From the NCBI RefSeq assembly GCF_014281965.1, contig NZ_JACFTB010000005.1:372001-436000 (forward strand): a DNA stretch of 64,000 nucleotides. Reading direction: 5' to 3'. A program made the position numbers and the translations under genes. Below the pieces are notes generated by a model. The model saw only the letters and a program-made list of their open reading frames with translations, had not been told where the DNA came from and searched no databases. Source of the stretch: Rhodococcus sp. BP22 (GTDB lineage Bacteria > Actinomycetota > Actinomycetes > Mycobacteriales > Mycobacteriaceae). This document shows, in pieces, positions 1-8,436 of the stretch. The stretch's first letter is position 1. Every line of letters begins with the position of its first letter.

Positions 1-388
1 GGTCGTCGGTCAGTATCGACAACACGAGTGGGTCGGTGGCGCTCCGACCGAAGAACTGGGTGAAGGCCAGATACAACGTGCGGAGGCTGTCGTTCTCGTT
101 GGCGTAGATTGCGCTGTCGACGGCCGAGACGAAGGAGTCGGTGAGTCGCAACGCGTAGCCCTGCGCCAAACCCTTTCTGGTGCCGAACTCCTTGTAGAGA
201 GTTTGGCGACTGACCCCCGCAGTCTTGGCGACGTCCGTCATGTTGACGTTCGACCAGGTGTGCTCGAGAAGCAGAGAGTGGAGCGCATCGAGGATTGTGG
301 TGCGCATCAGGCTGGTCACAGCGCTCTTGTAAGGGCTGGTCGTCTCCGGTCGCACGGTCACTTCGTCGACATTACCGCCCGCCGTCAC
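1..388 (-). CDS. TetR-family regulator of the alkane cluster (AlkU-like), partial
   Basis: Left-edge fragment of about 129 residues; the 3' end lies outside the window. A TetR helix-turn-helix is readable at residues 51-69 ([19 protein letters not shown]), so it should bind DNA as a dimer and respond to a ligand through its missing C-terminal domain. I chose the GTG at 388 because it overlaps the upstream rubredoxin stop as GTGA, a typical coupling arrangement; GTG at 361 is an alternative. A TetR gene at the end of an alkB-rubredoxin operon matches the AlkU regulators of rhodococcal alkane clusters. The rubredoxin reductase gene often found between rubA2 and this gene is absent. Confidence 0.8.
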   Translation of the reverse strand, partial: MTAGGNVDEVTVRPETTSPYKSAVTSLMRTTILDALHSLLLEHTWSNVNMTDVAKTAGVSRQTLYKEFGTRKGLAQGYALRLTDSFVSAVDSAIYANENDSLRTLYLAFTQFFGRSATDPLVLSILTDD

Positions 389-570
389 GGCCTGCTGATC
401 TCGACCATGAAGAAGTCGGCCTTGGCGGCACCACAATCGGGGCAGCTCCAGTCCTCCGGAATGTCCTCCCATTTGGTCCCCGGCTCGATGCCGTCATCGG
501 GCCAGCCGATTTCCTCGTCGTACTCGAATCCGCATTGGATGCATTGGTAGAGCTTGAAATCGGTGGACAT
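385..570 (-). CDS. rubA2: rubredoxin, AlkG2 type
   Basis: Iron protein of 61 residues that passes electrons from rubredoxin reductase to the alkane hydroxylase. Four Cys ligands are visible: C10/C13 in CIQCG and C43/C46 in CPDCG, spaced as in AlkG-type rubredoxins, with the conserved YDEE and the W between the pairs. There is no Arg inserted after the second CxxCG, which is the pattern of the AlkG2 class, the class known to support alkane hydroxylation. The ATG at 570 is preferred over in-frame starts further upstream because those would overlap the first rubredoxin. It lies 1 nt downstream of rubA1 and overlaps the TetR start. Confidence 0.93.
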   Translation of the reverse strand: MSTDFKLYQCIQCGFEYDEEIGWPDDGIEPGTKWEDIPEDWSCPDCGAAKADFFMVEISRP

Positions 571-571
571 A

Positions 572-739
572 TCAGTCTGCTTTCTGTTCGAAGTCGATCT
601 TTTCTCGCACGCCACAGTCCGGGCACGGCCAGTCTTCGGCGATGTCGGTCCACGGGGTGCCGGCCGGAAATCCCTCACGCGGTGCGCCGACGGTCTCGTC
701 GTAGACGAAGTTGCACACGGGGCATTGGTAACTGGTCAT
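572..739 (-). CDS. rubA1: rubredoxin, AlkG1 type
   Basis: Small iron protein of 55 residues. Cys ligands are C6/C9 (CPVC) and C39/C42 (CPDCG), with YDE and GTPW motifs typical of rubredoxins of alkane clusters. Two features place it in the AlkG1 class: the first pair is followed by Asn rather than Gly, and Arg follows the second CPDCGV. AlkG1 rubredoxins are known from heterologous tests not to replace the electron-transfer type, so its exact role is open. Its ATG overlaps the alkB stop (TGATG), which indicates translational coupling. Confidence 0.93.
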   Translation of the reverse strand: MTSYQCPVCNFVYDETVGAPREGFPAGTPWTDIAEDWPCPDCGVREKIDFEQKAD

Positions 740-1971
740 CACTGTGCCTCTGGAGTCGCACCGTAGCGAGCAAGGATCTTCGCGCGCTTGCTCGGTTCGA
801 TGTTGACGTTGGTGATGTCACCGAGGTAGTGCTCCAACACCCTGTGGTCCATCACCTTTCGCCAGATCGGTGGGAAGTAGGCGAGGGCGATCATGCTTGC
901 GTAGCCGCTCGGGAGGTTCGGTGCACCTTCCATGCTGCGCAAGGTCTGGTACCTGCGGGTCGGGTTCGCGTGGTGATCGCTGTGCCGCTGAAGGTGATAG
1001 AGAAAGATGTTGGTGACGATGTGATCGGAGTTCCAACTGTGCTCCGGTGCGCACCGCTCGTAGCGGCCAGAGGCGGTCTTGCCGCGTAGCAGCCCGTAAT
1101 GCTCCAGGTAGTTGACGGTTTCGAGGAGCGCGAATCCGTAGACGGCCTGCAGAATCAGGTATGGCGCGATACCGATGCCGAACACGGCGATGAGCCCACC
1201 GAACAACACGACCGACATCAGCCAGGCATTGAGGACATCGTTGCGAATGTTCCACGTGGACTTGCCGAGTCGATCCATACGGGTCTTTTCCAGCTCCCAC
1301 GACGAGCGCAGGCTTCCCCACACGCTGCGGGGGAGGAAGCGCCAGAAGCTCTCGCCGAACTTCGAGCTCGCCGGGTCTTCAGGCGTAGCGACCCGAACGT
1401 GGTGGCCGCGGTTGTGCTCGATGAAGAAGTGTCCGTAGAACGTTTGTGCCAGTGTGACTTTCGACAGCCAGCGTTCGAGGCTCGGCTTCTTGTGCCCCAT
1501 CTCGTGTGCCGTGTTGATTCCCACGCCGCCCACGACGCCGATGCTGATGGCGAGTCCGATCTTCGATGCGAGTCCGAGGCCGCCTTCGATCCCGAGCCAG
1601 CTGAGGTTCTCTGCTGTCCACAGGTAGCAGGCGAAGAGAAGGCTCGCGAACTGGAAGGGGATGTAGATGTACGTGCAGTAGCGGTAGTACTTGTCGTTCT
1701 CCAGACGCTCCATGACCTCATCTGGCGGATTCTGACCGTCCGGACCGAAGAACAGATCGAGCGCAGGCAAGAGCCCGTAGACGAGGATCGGCCCGATCCA
1801 CCACAGCACGGGGGAGACCGCAGACCAGCCGAGTTGGTTGAAGACCCAGATCATCGCGGTGGCGAAGAAGACGGCGGTGGGCGGGACTAGTCCCATTAGC
1901 CATAGGTAACGCTTCTTGTCGTGCCACTCCTCGACGGGGGTGCTCGACTGGGGACTCATCTGGGTTGCCAC
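739..1971 (-). CDS. alkB: membrane alkane 1-monooxygenase
   Basis: Non-heme diiron integral membrane enzyme of 410 residues that hydroxylates the terminal carbon of n-alkanes using O2 and electrons from rubredoxin. The histidine motifs are all present: HEMGHKK at 156-162, EHNRGHH at 185-191, NYLEHYG at 287-293 and LQRHSDHH at 327-334. About six hydrophobic segments are visible (around 23-45, 52-72, 104-118, 132-152, 248-266, 268-285). The start is GTG with GAGGAG about 10 nt upstream. First gene of an operon with rubA1, rubA2 and a TetR regulator; the length is normal for actinobacterial AlkB. Confidence 0.97.
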   Translation of the reverse strand: MATQMSPQSSTPVEEWHDKKRYLWLMGLVPPTAVFFATAMIWVFNQLGWSAVSPVLWWIGPILVYGLLPALDLFFGPDGQNPPDEVMERLENDKYYRYCTYIYIPFQFASLLFACYLWTAENLSWLGIEGGLGLASKIGLAISIGVVGGVGINTAHEMGHKKPSLERWLSKVTLAQTFYGHFFIEHNRGHHVRVATPEDPASSKFGESFWRFLPRSVWGSLRSSWELEKTRMDRLGKSTWNIRNDVLNAWLMSVVLFGGLIAVFGIGIAPYLILQAVYGFALLETVNYLEHYGLLRGKTASGRYERCAPEHSWNSDHIVTNIFLYHLQRHSDHHANPTRRYQTLRSMEGAPNLPSGYASMIALAYFPPIWRKVMDHRVLEHYLGDITNVNIEPSKRAKILARYGATPEAQ

Positions 1972-2011
1972 GACGCAAACTCCTCATCTGACGCGGATCA
2001 CAAGTGTTGCA

Positions 2012-2030
2012 TGTCACTTAGTAGATGACA
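2012..2030. promoter_or_regulatory. dyad upstream of alkB (candidate operator)
   Basis: TGTCA and TGACA arms separated by 9 nt, about 40 nt upstream of the alkB start. It overlaps the stretch where a promoter for alkB would be expected. It may be the binding site of the TetR regulator encoded at the operon end; that link is inference. Confidence 0.35.
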
Positions 2031-2055
2031 ATACAGCAGATATGTAAACCCGGTG

Positions 2056-2075
2056 GACAAATGAGGAGATTTGTC
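2056..2075. promoter_or_regulatory. perfect 7-6-7 palindrome between the SRPBCC gene and alkB
   Basis: GACAAAT and ATTTGTC arms around a 6-nt centre, 85 nt upstream of alkB and 21 nt downstream of the SRPBCC stop. There is no run of T after it, so an operator is more likely than a terminator. The regulator is unknown. Confidence 0.35.
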
Positions 2076-2096
2076 GACGCGGTGAAACTTTTTTTC

Positions 2097-2564
2097 TCAG
2101 TCCTCGATCGGCACTCCGAGATGCCTGGCGAGCTTGCGCATCGTGTCGACGATCTGCCCTTCTTTCACCCGCGGAAACCCGGCAGCCTTGCGGAACTCCG
2201 GATCGGTGACGCGTGACCAGTCGTAGACCTGGGTGAGCGCGGTCCGGTCGTCGGTAACAGCGTCGAGCTCCCATGACCAGCGGGTTCCGCGCGGCTCCAT
2301 ACCCGCCCGGTTGGGAATCCACCCGATCCGGCGATCCTGCTCGAAGACGAACACGGTGTTCTCCATGACGTACTCACCGATCGCAGGCTGATACATCTCC
2401 ATCGCGAACATTTCGCCCACAGCGGTGAGCGGCATCGGGTCGATAGCGCCCTGCAACATCTCCGATCCATCAAGCTCGGCCTGTAGTTCCGGATTCGCCA
2501 GGGCCGCGAAGATCGATGCTGCGGGGGCGTCGATCACGCGTCGGACCGTCAGTTGTTCTGTCAA
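2097..2564 (-). CDS. SRPBCC-family (polyketide cyclase/lipid-binding fold) protein
   Basis: 155 residues beginning MTEQLTVRRVIDAPAASIFA, the usual first strand and helix of the SRPBCC/START-like helix-grip fold; the pattern continues with a central Trp-rich strand region and a C-terminal amphipathic helix (DTMRKLARHL). Such proteins hold a hydrophobic ligand in a cavity. No catalytic residues can be assigned. It lies downstream of the sulfonate-type operon (73-nt gap, same strand) and upstream of alkB, so it may be read through from the former. Function is not determined by sequence alone. Confidence 0.75.
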   Translation of the reverse strand: MTEQLTVRRVIDAPAASIFAALANPELQAELDGSEMLQGAIDPMPLTAVGEMFAMEMYQPAIGEYVMENTVFVFEQDRRIGWIPNRAGMEPRGTRWSWELDAVTDDRTALTQVYDWSRVTDPEFRKAAGFPRVKEGQIVDTMRKLARHLGVPIED

Positions 2565-2637
2565 AGGGAGCTCGCTTCCAGTCTTGTGCGTTACATCTCG
2601 CGCACGTATGTACCCGAAGCGATCGAGCTTATTCCCC

Positions 2638-3975
2638 TCAGGCCAGTTTCAGCCCTGCAACAGCGTTGCTGTTTTCCGGCCTGGCAAGTCCGTAATGCCC
2701 GCGCAGAGTGTCTGCGGTGTATTCGGTACGGAACAAACCCCGAGCCTGCAGGATCGGCACGACATGATCGACGAAGAGGTCGAGACCCGACGGCAGGACG
2801 GGCGGCATGATGTTGAAGCCATCTGCAGCGCCGCTGACGAACCACGACTCGAGTGCATCGGCGACCTGGTCGGGAGTCCCGGTGAACGTACGGTGACCAC
2901 GTCCACCACCGAGTCGGCCGATCAGCTGGCGGACGGTCAGCTTCTCGCGACGAGCGAGGTCGACGATCAAGGTGTAGCGACTCTTGGCACCCTCGATAGC
3001 GTCCTCGGGTAGCAGGTCCGCCGGTAGTTGCTCGTCGAGAGGCAAGTCTGCGATCGGGACCTTCAACAGGTCCGCGAGTTGGCCGTGGGCGAATTCGTGG
3101 ACGATGTAGCTTTCCAATTCAGCAGCCTTGGCGCCGGCTTCTGCTTCGGTGCTCCCGAGGACCGGGACGATGCCGGGGAGCACCTTGATAGCGTCCGGAT
3201 CGCGTCCGAACGTCGCCGTCCGCGCTTTGATGTCGGCATAGAACTCCTGAGCGTCGGCGAGCGTCTGTTGGGCGGTGAAGATGGCCTCGGCGTACTGCGC
3301 GGCAAAGGCGCGTCCATCTGTGGAAGATCCCGCTTGCACGAGCAGCGGATAGCCCTGCGGGCTACGAGCAACGTTGAGCGCACCGTCCACGGAATAGAAT
3401 TCACCGTGGTGGTGTGGTGGGTGGATCTTCTTCGCGTCACCCCAGATGCCCGACGCCTTGTCGGCCACCTGCACGTCGTCTTCCCAACTGTCCCAGAGTT
3501 TCTGGGCCACCTCGACGAATTCTCTTGCGCGACGATAACGTTCGGCGTGCGAAGGTTGATCGGCGAGACCGAAATTGCGAGCTGCGTCGCCGCCGGCAGT
3601 GGTGACGATGTTCCATCCTGCGCGTCCACCGCTGAGGTGGTCGATCGAGGCGAACCTGCGCGCCAGGTTGTACGGGCTGTTGTACGACGTCGACGCCGTC
3701 GCGATGAGACCGATCTTGTCGCTGACCACGGCCAATGCCGACAGCAGGGTCAGTGGTTCGAAACCGCCGGAAGGGCGGCGTCCGACATCGGCATACAGGA
3801 CCGGGCCGTCCGCGAAGAAGATGGAATCGAACAGGCCACGCTCGGCTGTCCGTGTCAGTCGAACGTAATGCTCGAGGCTTCCGTTGGCCTCCGGATCGCT
3901 CTCGGGCAGACGCCACGAGGCCTCGTGATGGCCGGTGGACATCAGAAAAGCGTTCAGATGCAGCTGCTTGGTCAT
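2638..3975 (-). CDS. FMN-dependent monooxygenase of the NtaA/SnaA/DszA group
   Basis: 445-residue luciferase-like flavin monooxygenase expected to use FMNH2 from a partner reductase and O2. Family marks are the N-terminal LNAFLM strand, the LSGGRAGWNIVTT loop near residue 140, and the YRRAREFVEV helix. Relatives cleave C-N or C-S bonds of nitrilotriacetate, dibenzothiophene sulfone or sulfonates. Its ATG overlaps the ABC ATPase stop by 4 nt and it closes an operon for uptake of a sulfonate-type substrate, so release of sulfur from an organosulfur compound is the likely job. The substrate cannot be read from sequence. Confidence 0.88.
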   Translation of the reverse strand: MTKQLHLNAFLMSTGHHEASWRLPESDPEANGSLEHYVRLTRTAERGLFDSIFFADGPVLYADVGRRPSGGFEPLTLLSALAVVSDKIGLIATASTSYNSPYNLARRFASIDHLSGGRAGWNIVTTAGGDAARNFGLADQPSHAERYRRAREFVEVAQKLWDSWEDDVQVADKASGIWGDAKKIHPPHHHGEFYSVDGALNVARSPQGYPLLVQAGSSTDGRAFAAQYAEAIFTAQQTLADAQEFYADIKARTATFGRDPDAIKVLPGIVPVLGSTEAEAGAKAAELESYIVHEFAHGQLADLLKVPIADLPLDEQLPADLLPEDAIEGAKSRYTLIVDLARREKLTVRQLIGRLGGGRGHRTFTGTPDQVADALESWFVSGAADGFNIMPPVLPSGLDLFVDHVVPILQARGLFRTEYTADTLRGHYGLARPENSNAVAGLKLA

Positions 3976-4736
3976 GCGGACACCTCGATGGGATCGACGA
4001 CACCCAGGGCTGCGAGCAACTCGTCGCGATAGGTGCCGAACAGTGGATTTTTTCGGTCACGGGGGCGGTCGAGTTCGATGGCGAGATCGAGTCCGATTCG
4101 GCCGTCTTCGAGCACCAGTACGCGGTCGGCGAGCGATACTGCCTCGTCGACATCGTGGGTGACGAGGAGAACGGTGGGGCGGTGTCGTCGGCACAGTTCT
4201 TGGATCAATTTGTGCATCCGGATGCGGGTCAGGGCGTCGAGTGCTCCGAAGGGTTCGTCGGCGAGCAGGAGCTGGGGGTCCCACACCAGTGATCGGGCCA
4301 GCGCAGCGCGTTGGGCCTCGCCGCCGGACAGCTCCGACGGCCATGCGCGCTCCCGCCCGCCGAGTCCGACCTCGGCGAGGGCGGCGACTCCGCGTGCGCG
4401 AACTTCGCTCCCGGGTGCGCCGAGCAGCACGTTGTCGAGGACGCGCTTCCAGGGCAGAAGCCGAGAGTCCTGAAACACCATGGAGATTCGATCAGGGGTG
4501 GTGATGGTGCCGGAACCGACCACATCGTCGTCCAGTTCGGCGACTGCGCGCAGCAGCGTGCTCTTCCCTGATCCGCTGCGGCCGAGCAGGGCGACGAATT
4601 GCCCCGCCGGAATGTCGATGTCGAGGTGGTCGAGCACGGTCCGAGTGCCGAACTCTCGCACCAATCCACTGATCTTCAATCCGAGTTGCCCAGTTTCGAG
4701 TTGCCCAAGGGTCTCTAGTGCAGTCCGCGACGCCAT
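3972..4736 (-). CDS. ABC transporter ATPase, SsuB/TauB type
   Basis: 254-residue cytoplasmic ATPase energising the importer encoded beside it. Walker A GRSGSGKST is at 52-60, the signature LSGGEAQR at 136-143, Walker B LLLADEP at 156-162 and a switch-region THDVDEA follows. The 22-nt overlap with the permease gene upstream and the 4-nt overlap with the monooxygenase downstream show a tight operon. SsuB, TauB and the related NrtD/ThiZ ATPases are alike; the neighbouring monooxygenase favours an organosulfur substrate over nitrate or thiamine precursors. Confidence 0.92.
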   Translation of the reverse strand: MASRTALETLGQLETGQLGLKISGLVREFGTRTVLDHLDIDIPAGQFVALLGRSGSGKSTLLRAVAELDDDVVGSGTITTPDRISMVFQDSRLLPWKRVLDNVLLGAPGSEVRARGVAALAEVGLGGRERAWPSELSGGEAQRAALARSLVWDPQLLLADEPFGALDALTRIRMHKLIQELCRRHRPTVLLVTHDVDEAVSLADRVLVLEDGRIGLDLAIELDRPRDRKNPLFGTYRDELLAALGVVDPIEVSA

Positions 4737-5572
4737 GACAGTGCCTTCCTTTCGATTGTTCGAATGATGGTGTCGGTGACGAATCCGAACATTCCGTAGA
4801 TGACGAGCCCGACCACGATGACGTCCATCTGGCCGTAGTTCTGCGCTTGGAACATCATGTAGCCGAGCCCGCTCGTGGCGTTGATCTGTTCGAGTACGAC
4901 GAGCGAGAGCCAGGAGATGTTGACCGCCAATCGAAGTCCGATGAACAACCCTGGTAGCGCGCCGGGAAATACCACCTGTCGAATGAACTGGGTTCGGTTC
5001 AATCGAAGCACCTGTGCGAGTTCGACATAGCGGTGGTCGATACCCTGCAGTGCTGCAACGAGATTGATGTAGATCGGCACGAACACACTCAACGCGATGA
5101 TGACGATCTTGAAGCTCTCACCGATTCCGAGCCACAGGATCAGCAGCGGAATGAGGCCGAGCGTGGGAATCGCGCGCTTGAGCTGGACCGTGCCGTCGAT
5201 CAGGGTGTCGCCGACTCGGGTGAGACCGGCCAGCAACGCCAGCACCAGCGCGAATGCGAGACCCAGACCGAACCCGATCGCTGCCCGTTGCAACGAGGTC
5301 GCGATGTCACCCACGAGGGTGCCGCTCGTCCACAGGTCGAGAAAAGTTCCGGCGATGGTCCACGGGGCAGGCAACATACGGGTGTCGATCAACTCGTAGG
5401 CCGAGGAGATGCTCCAGAGCCCGAGAATCAGGACCGGTCCGGCAATCGGTGCCCACCGCGGGGATCGTCTCGGTACCAGTCGTTTTCGGTGGGTGGCCCG
5501 GGGTGTAGGGATGGCGGTCGGGGCATCGTGTTCGGTAGTGGTGCGGGTGGGGCGTAACGAGAGGGTGGTCAT
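4715..5572 (-). CDS. ABC transporter permease, SsuC type
   Basis: 285-residue membrane permease of the sulfonate/nitrate/taurine importer class. After a charged cytoplasmic N-terminus (residues 1-40, rich in Arg and Thr) there are about six transmembrane segments, and the EAA-type loop for ATPase contact lies near residues 180-210 (AQVLRLNRTQFIRQVVFPGA). It is placed between the binding protein (1 nt upstream) and the ATPase (22-nt overlap). The long Arg-rich N-terminus is common in actinobacterial homologues. Confidence 0.9.
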   Translation of the reverse strand: MTTLSLRPTRTTTEHDAPTAIPTPRATHRKRLVPRRSPRWAPIAGPVLILGLWSISSAYELIDTRMLPAPWTIAGTFLDLWTSGTLVGDIATSLQRAAIGFGLGLAFALVLALLAGLTRVGDTLIDGTVQLKRAIPTLGLIPLLILWLGIGESFKIVIIALSVFVPIYINLVAALQGIDHRYVELAQVLRLNRTQFIRQVVFPGALPGLFIGLRLAVNISWLSLVVLEQINATSGLGYMMFQAQNYGQMDVIVVGLVIYGMFGFVTDTIIRTIERKALSWRRGLH

Positions 5573-5573
5573 A

Positions 5574-6644
5574 TCAGCTCCGGTACTCGGTGTCGATCGC
5601 GTCGGCGAGGATGTTCTCGAATCGCCGGTCGAACAGTGTCTCGGCGTCGAACGAATCGACGAAGCCTGCAGCGGAGAGCAGTTCGATATTCTTCTGCTGC
5701 CATTCGATGGCCTCGTCCCAGGTGGGCGGGTAGATGGGCCGGTTGGCCAGCGCGATCACTGCGCGGGCGTCGTCCGGCGTGAGATTCTGAGTCTCGACAT
5801 AGAACTTTTGCGCCCAGATCTCCGGGTTCTCCCAGATCCAGATGTTCGCGCGCGCCCAGATGGGGATGTACGACGCGAGTGCCGCCGCCTTGTCCCCGTC
5901 TTCGAGCACGGTGGTCGGTGCCCACAGGATGCTGAGCAGATCGACCACGTCGGTAGTGATGACCCTGGCGCCGTCGGCCTGGTACTGCTCCAGATACTTG
6001 GGCACCTGAGAGTTGCCCAGCACTGCCACGTCGACCTGTCCGGACTGCAATGCAGTGAGAAACTGATTGCTGGTCAGATTTGTCAGCGTCACCTCCGACT
6101 GAGCGATTCCGGCTTCTTCCAAGGCACGCAGCAGGACTGCGCCTTGGGCTTGTCCCTGTGAGAACGCGAGCGTCTTTCCGGCGAAGTCCTTCACCGTCTC
6201 GATGTCGGACCCCGGCTTGGTTGCAAAGGCGTAGTTGGGAGTTCGCGTCAACTGCACTGCCACGATTTTTGCATCGAGTCCCTGATACTCGGCCTGGATC
6301 GGAGGTAGTCCGGCGTTGGTTGCGACATCGAGGGACTTGGAGCGGAATGCATTGATGACGTCGGGTCCTGCAGTGATGTTGGGCCACTCCGGAACTTGGA
6401 AGCGCAGTTCGTTTTTCAGCGAAGACAAGCCCAACGCCAGGGCCACCGATCCCAGCGGGGACGAGATCTTCAGCGTGGTATCGGGTGCGAACTCGGTAGG
6501 GATGGCGCTCCCGCTCGTGAGAACTGTTGCAGGGCGGGCAGTTCCAGTGCAAGCCGCGAGTCCGAGTGCGGCGGCACCACCGATCAGCCCACGAATGAAC
6601 AATCGTCTGTCCAGCGTTGCAGAAGAATGGGTATGGAGAGGCAT
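5574..6644 (-). CDS. substrate-binding lipoprotein of the sulfonate-type importer
   Basis: 356 residues, SsuA/NrtA-like periplasmic-binding fold. The N-terminus has a twin-arginine pair (RR at 13-14), a hydrophobic stretch and a lipobox ending LAAC with Cys32, so it is probably a Tat-exported lipoprotein anchored outside the membrane. Motifs such as PIQAEYQGLDAKIVAV and the FAGKTLAFSQGQAQG hinge segment match the family. AAGGA lies 6-10 nt upstream of the ATG. First structural gene of the operon; it defines ligand specificity, which remains unknown. Confidence 0.92.
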   Translation of the reverse strand: MPLHTHSSATLDRRLFIRGLIGGAAALGLAACTGTARPATVLTSGSAIPTEFAPDTTLKISSPLGSVALALGLSSLKNELRFQVPEWPNITAGPDVINAFRSKSLDVATNAGLPPIQAEYQGLDAKIVAVQLTRTPNYAFATKPGSDIETVKDFAGKTLAFSQGQAQGAVLLRALEEAGIAQSEVTLTNLTSNQFLTALQSGQVDVAVLGNSQVPKYLEQYQADGARVITTDVVDLLSILWAPTTVLEDGDKAAALASYIPIWARANIWIWENPEIWAQKFYVETQNLTPDDARAVIALANRPIYPPTWDEAIEWQQKNIELLSAAGFVDSFDAETLFDRRFENILADAIDTEYRS

Positions 6645-6706
6645 GGGAAGTCCTTACTGGTTTTCCGGACATGGCCGGACAACTGGCGATAGGCGCCGAA
6701 CGAGAA

Positions 6707-6808
6707 TCAGCGGGAGTGAACGAAGGGAATCGACCCGAGACAACACTCGGCCCGAGCGGAGCATCCGGCGGCGCACACTGCGCGGCTTCCGTACCTGAGC
6801 GTCTTCAC
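6707..6808 (-). CDS. putative cysteine-rich leader peptide (33 aa) of the sulfonate-type operon
   Basis: Short frame starting GTG at 6808 and ending 62 nt before the binding-protein ATG. The 33-residue product has four Cys, including a Cys-Cys pair at 22-23 (AVCAAGC...ECCLG). A TACTGT hexamer sits 7 nt before the GTG, the position of a -10 box for a leaderless transcript; no Shine-Dalgarno is seen. Cys-rich upstream ORFs that sense cysteine supply through ribosome stalling are known before actinobacterial sulfur genes, so the context fits. Coding status is unproven. The rest of the 379-nt gap (6645-7023) holds only the promoter regions of the flanking genes. Confidence 0.35.
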   Translation of the reverse strand: MKTLRYGSRAVCAAGCSARAECCLGSIPFVHSR

Positions 6809-7023
6809 CGAATCGACAGTAAGGGGAGAGTGGTCACGCCGGAACCTATGAAATCCCGGTGATCGAAAGTCTGGGGCTCGTTGCCGACCGGCCCTTCGAA
6901 TGGGCCAGGTACAATCGGACAAATCACCCCGCCCACAAGCAGAGGACTCATGGACAGCGATAGACCCGGGCCGGACGCGGCTCCACGCACGATGTCGACA
7001 ATGTGCGAGGCGGTGTCCGGCGA

Positions 7024-8436
7024 ATGAGCGAAGTACTCACCCTGCTGCTCGGCATCCTCGTCGTCTTCCTCATCACGGTCGTCACCGGCTATTTCGTGGC
7101 GCAGGAATTCGCTTACATGACCGTGGACCGGTCTCGACTCAAAGCTCGCGCCGAGGCCGGCGACACGGGCGCGCGGCGCACTCTCGAGGTCACCAAACGC
7201 ACCTCGTTCATGCTGTCCGGCGCGCAACTCGGGATCACGGTGACCGGACTTCTCGTCGGTTACGTGGCAGAGCCACTCATCGGACAATCCCTGGGCGCAA
7301 TGCTCGGAGGGGTCGGTATTCCGACCGCGGTCGGAATAGGTATCGGTGCGGTAGTAGCGCTGCTCTTCTCGACGTTCGTCCAGATGTTGTTCGGCGAGCT
7401 GTTTCCCAAGAACTTCGCGATCGCCCGGCCCGAGCCGGTCGCACGCTGGCTGTCCTTGTCGACAACGATGTATCTCAAGGTTTTCGGATGGCTTATCACC
7501 ATCTTCGACCAGGCATCGAATTTGCTGCTGAAAGCACTGAAGATCGAGCCGGTGCACGACGTCGAACACTCTGCGACGCCCCGCGACCTCGAACATATCG
7601 TTGCCGAGTCGCGAGGTTCCGGCGATCTGCCCGACGAGTTGTCCGATCTCCTCGATCGCATTCTCGACTTCCCGACGCGAACCGTCGAGCATGCGATGAT
7701 TCCGCGATCTCGTACCGCGACTGTGCGTGCCCACGATTCGCTGGCAAGTGTCACAGCATCGATGGGACACGAGCATTCGCGCTATCCAGTGCTGGACGAG
7801 GACGACGGCATCGTGGGTGTGGTGCATCTGCAGGACATTCTGATCGCCGTCGATCGGCCGGACGCCGAAGTCCGCGAGTTCGTTCGCCCGGCCTTGATTC
7901 TGCCGGAGACGCAAGCACTTCCCGATGCAGTTCTCGAATTACAGTCCTCGAACAATCAGCTCGCCTGTGTGATCGACGAATACGGCGGTTTGACGGGTGT
8001 CATCACCATCGAGGACTTGGCCGAGGAGCTCGTCGGGGAAATCACCGACGAGCACGACAGCGATGAAGTGGATCCGACACCGATTGCAGCCGAGGACGGT
8101 ACCTGGACGATGAGCGGTGAGGTTCATATCGACGAGGTCGAACGTTCCATCGATCATGATCTGCCCGAGGGTGACTACGAGACGATCGCCGGTTTGATCA
8201 TTTCTCATCATGGCGCCCTGCCCACTATCGGAACCGTAGTGGAGGTCGAGCTGCCCGCAGATTCGGCCGACCTGGTGAACGACGACGACGAAGTTCCCGA
8301 GCGGTACGTGGTGCTCGAGGTGCTCGAGATCGACAACTACGTCCCATCGCTGGTCAGGCTCGATCTGAGACAACGTAATTCGCGTAGCGGAGATACTCAC
8401 CGCGCCGATGATCGAGAAAAGGATTCCCACCGATGA
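7024..8436 (+). CDS. CNNM/CBS-domain membrane protein (HlyC/CorC family)
   Basis: 470-residue membrane protein: N-terminal CNNM (DUF21) transporter domain with about four transmembrane segments (residues 1-170, containing FMLSGAQLGITVTGLL), a CBS-pair domain (about 200-330, ending DEYGGLTGVITIEDLAEE) and a C-terminal CorC/HlyC domain (about 355-440). Family members take part in Mg2+ efflux or ion homeostasis; the old name hemolysin is misleading. The ATG at 7024 is preferred to one at 7003 because conservation begins at MSEVL. It is coupled to the next gene by an ATGA overlap, so the two may form a heteromer. Confidence 0.9.
   Translation: MSEVLTLLLGILVVFLITVVTGYFVAQEFAYMTVDRSRLKARAEAGDTGARRTLEVTKRTSFMLSGAQLGITVTGLLVGYVAEPLIGQSLGAMLGGVGIPTAVGIGIGAVVALLFSTFVQMLFGELFPKNFAIARPEPVARWLSLSTTMYLKVFGWLITIFDQASNLLLKALKIEPVHDVEHSATPRDLEHIVAESRGSGDLPDELSDLLDRILDFPTRTVEHAMIPRSRTATVRAHDSLASVTASMGHEHSRYPVLDEDDGIVGVVHLQDILIAVDRPDAEVREFVRPALILPETQALPDAVLELQSSNNQLACVIDEYGGLTGVITIEDLAEELVGEITDEHDSDEVDPTPIAAEDGTWTMSGEVHIDEVERSIDHDLPEGDYETIAGLIISHHGALPTIGTVVEVELPADSADLVNDDDEVPERYVVLEVLEIDNYVPSLVRLDLRQRNSRSGDTHRADDREKDSHR

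Noticed and set aside
6645..7023. A SAM or other sulfur riboswitch before the sulfonate-type operon.
   Set aside because: No conserved riboswitch core was recognised; the Cys-rich leader frame explains the space better.
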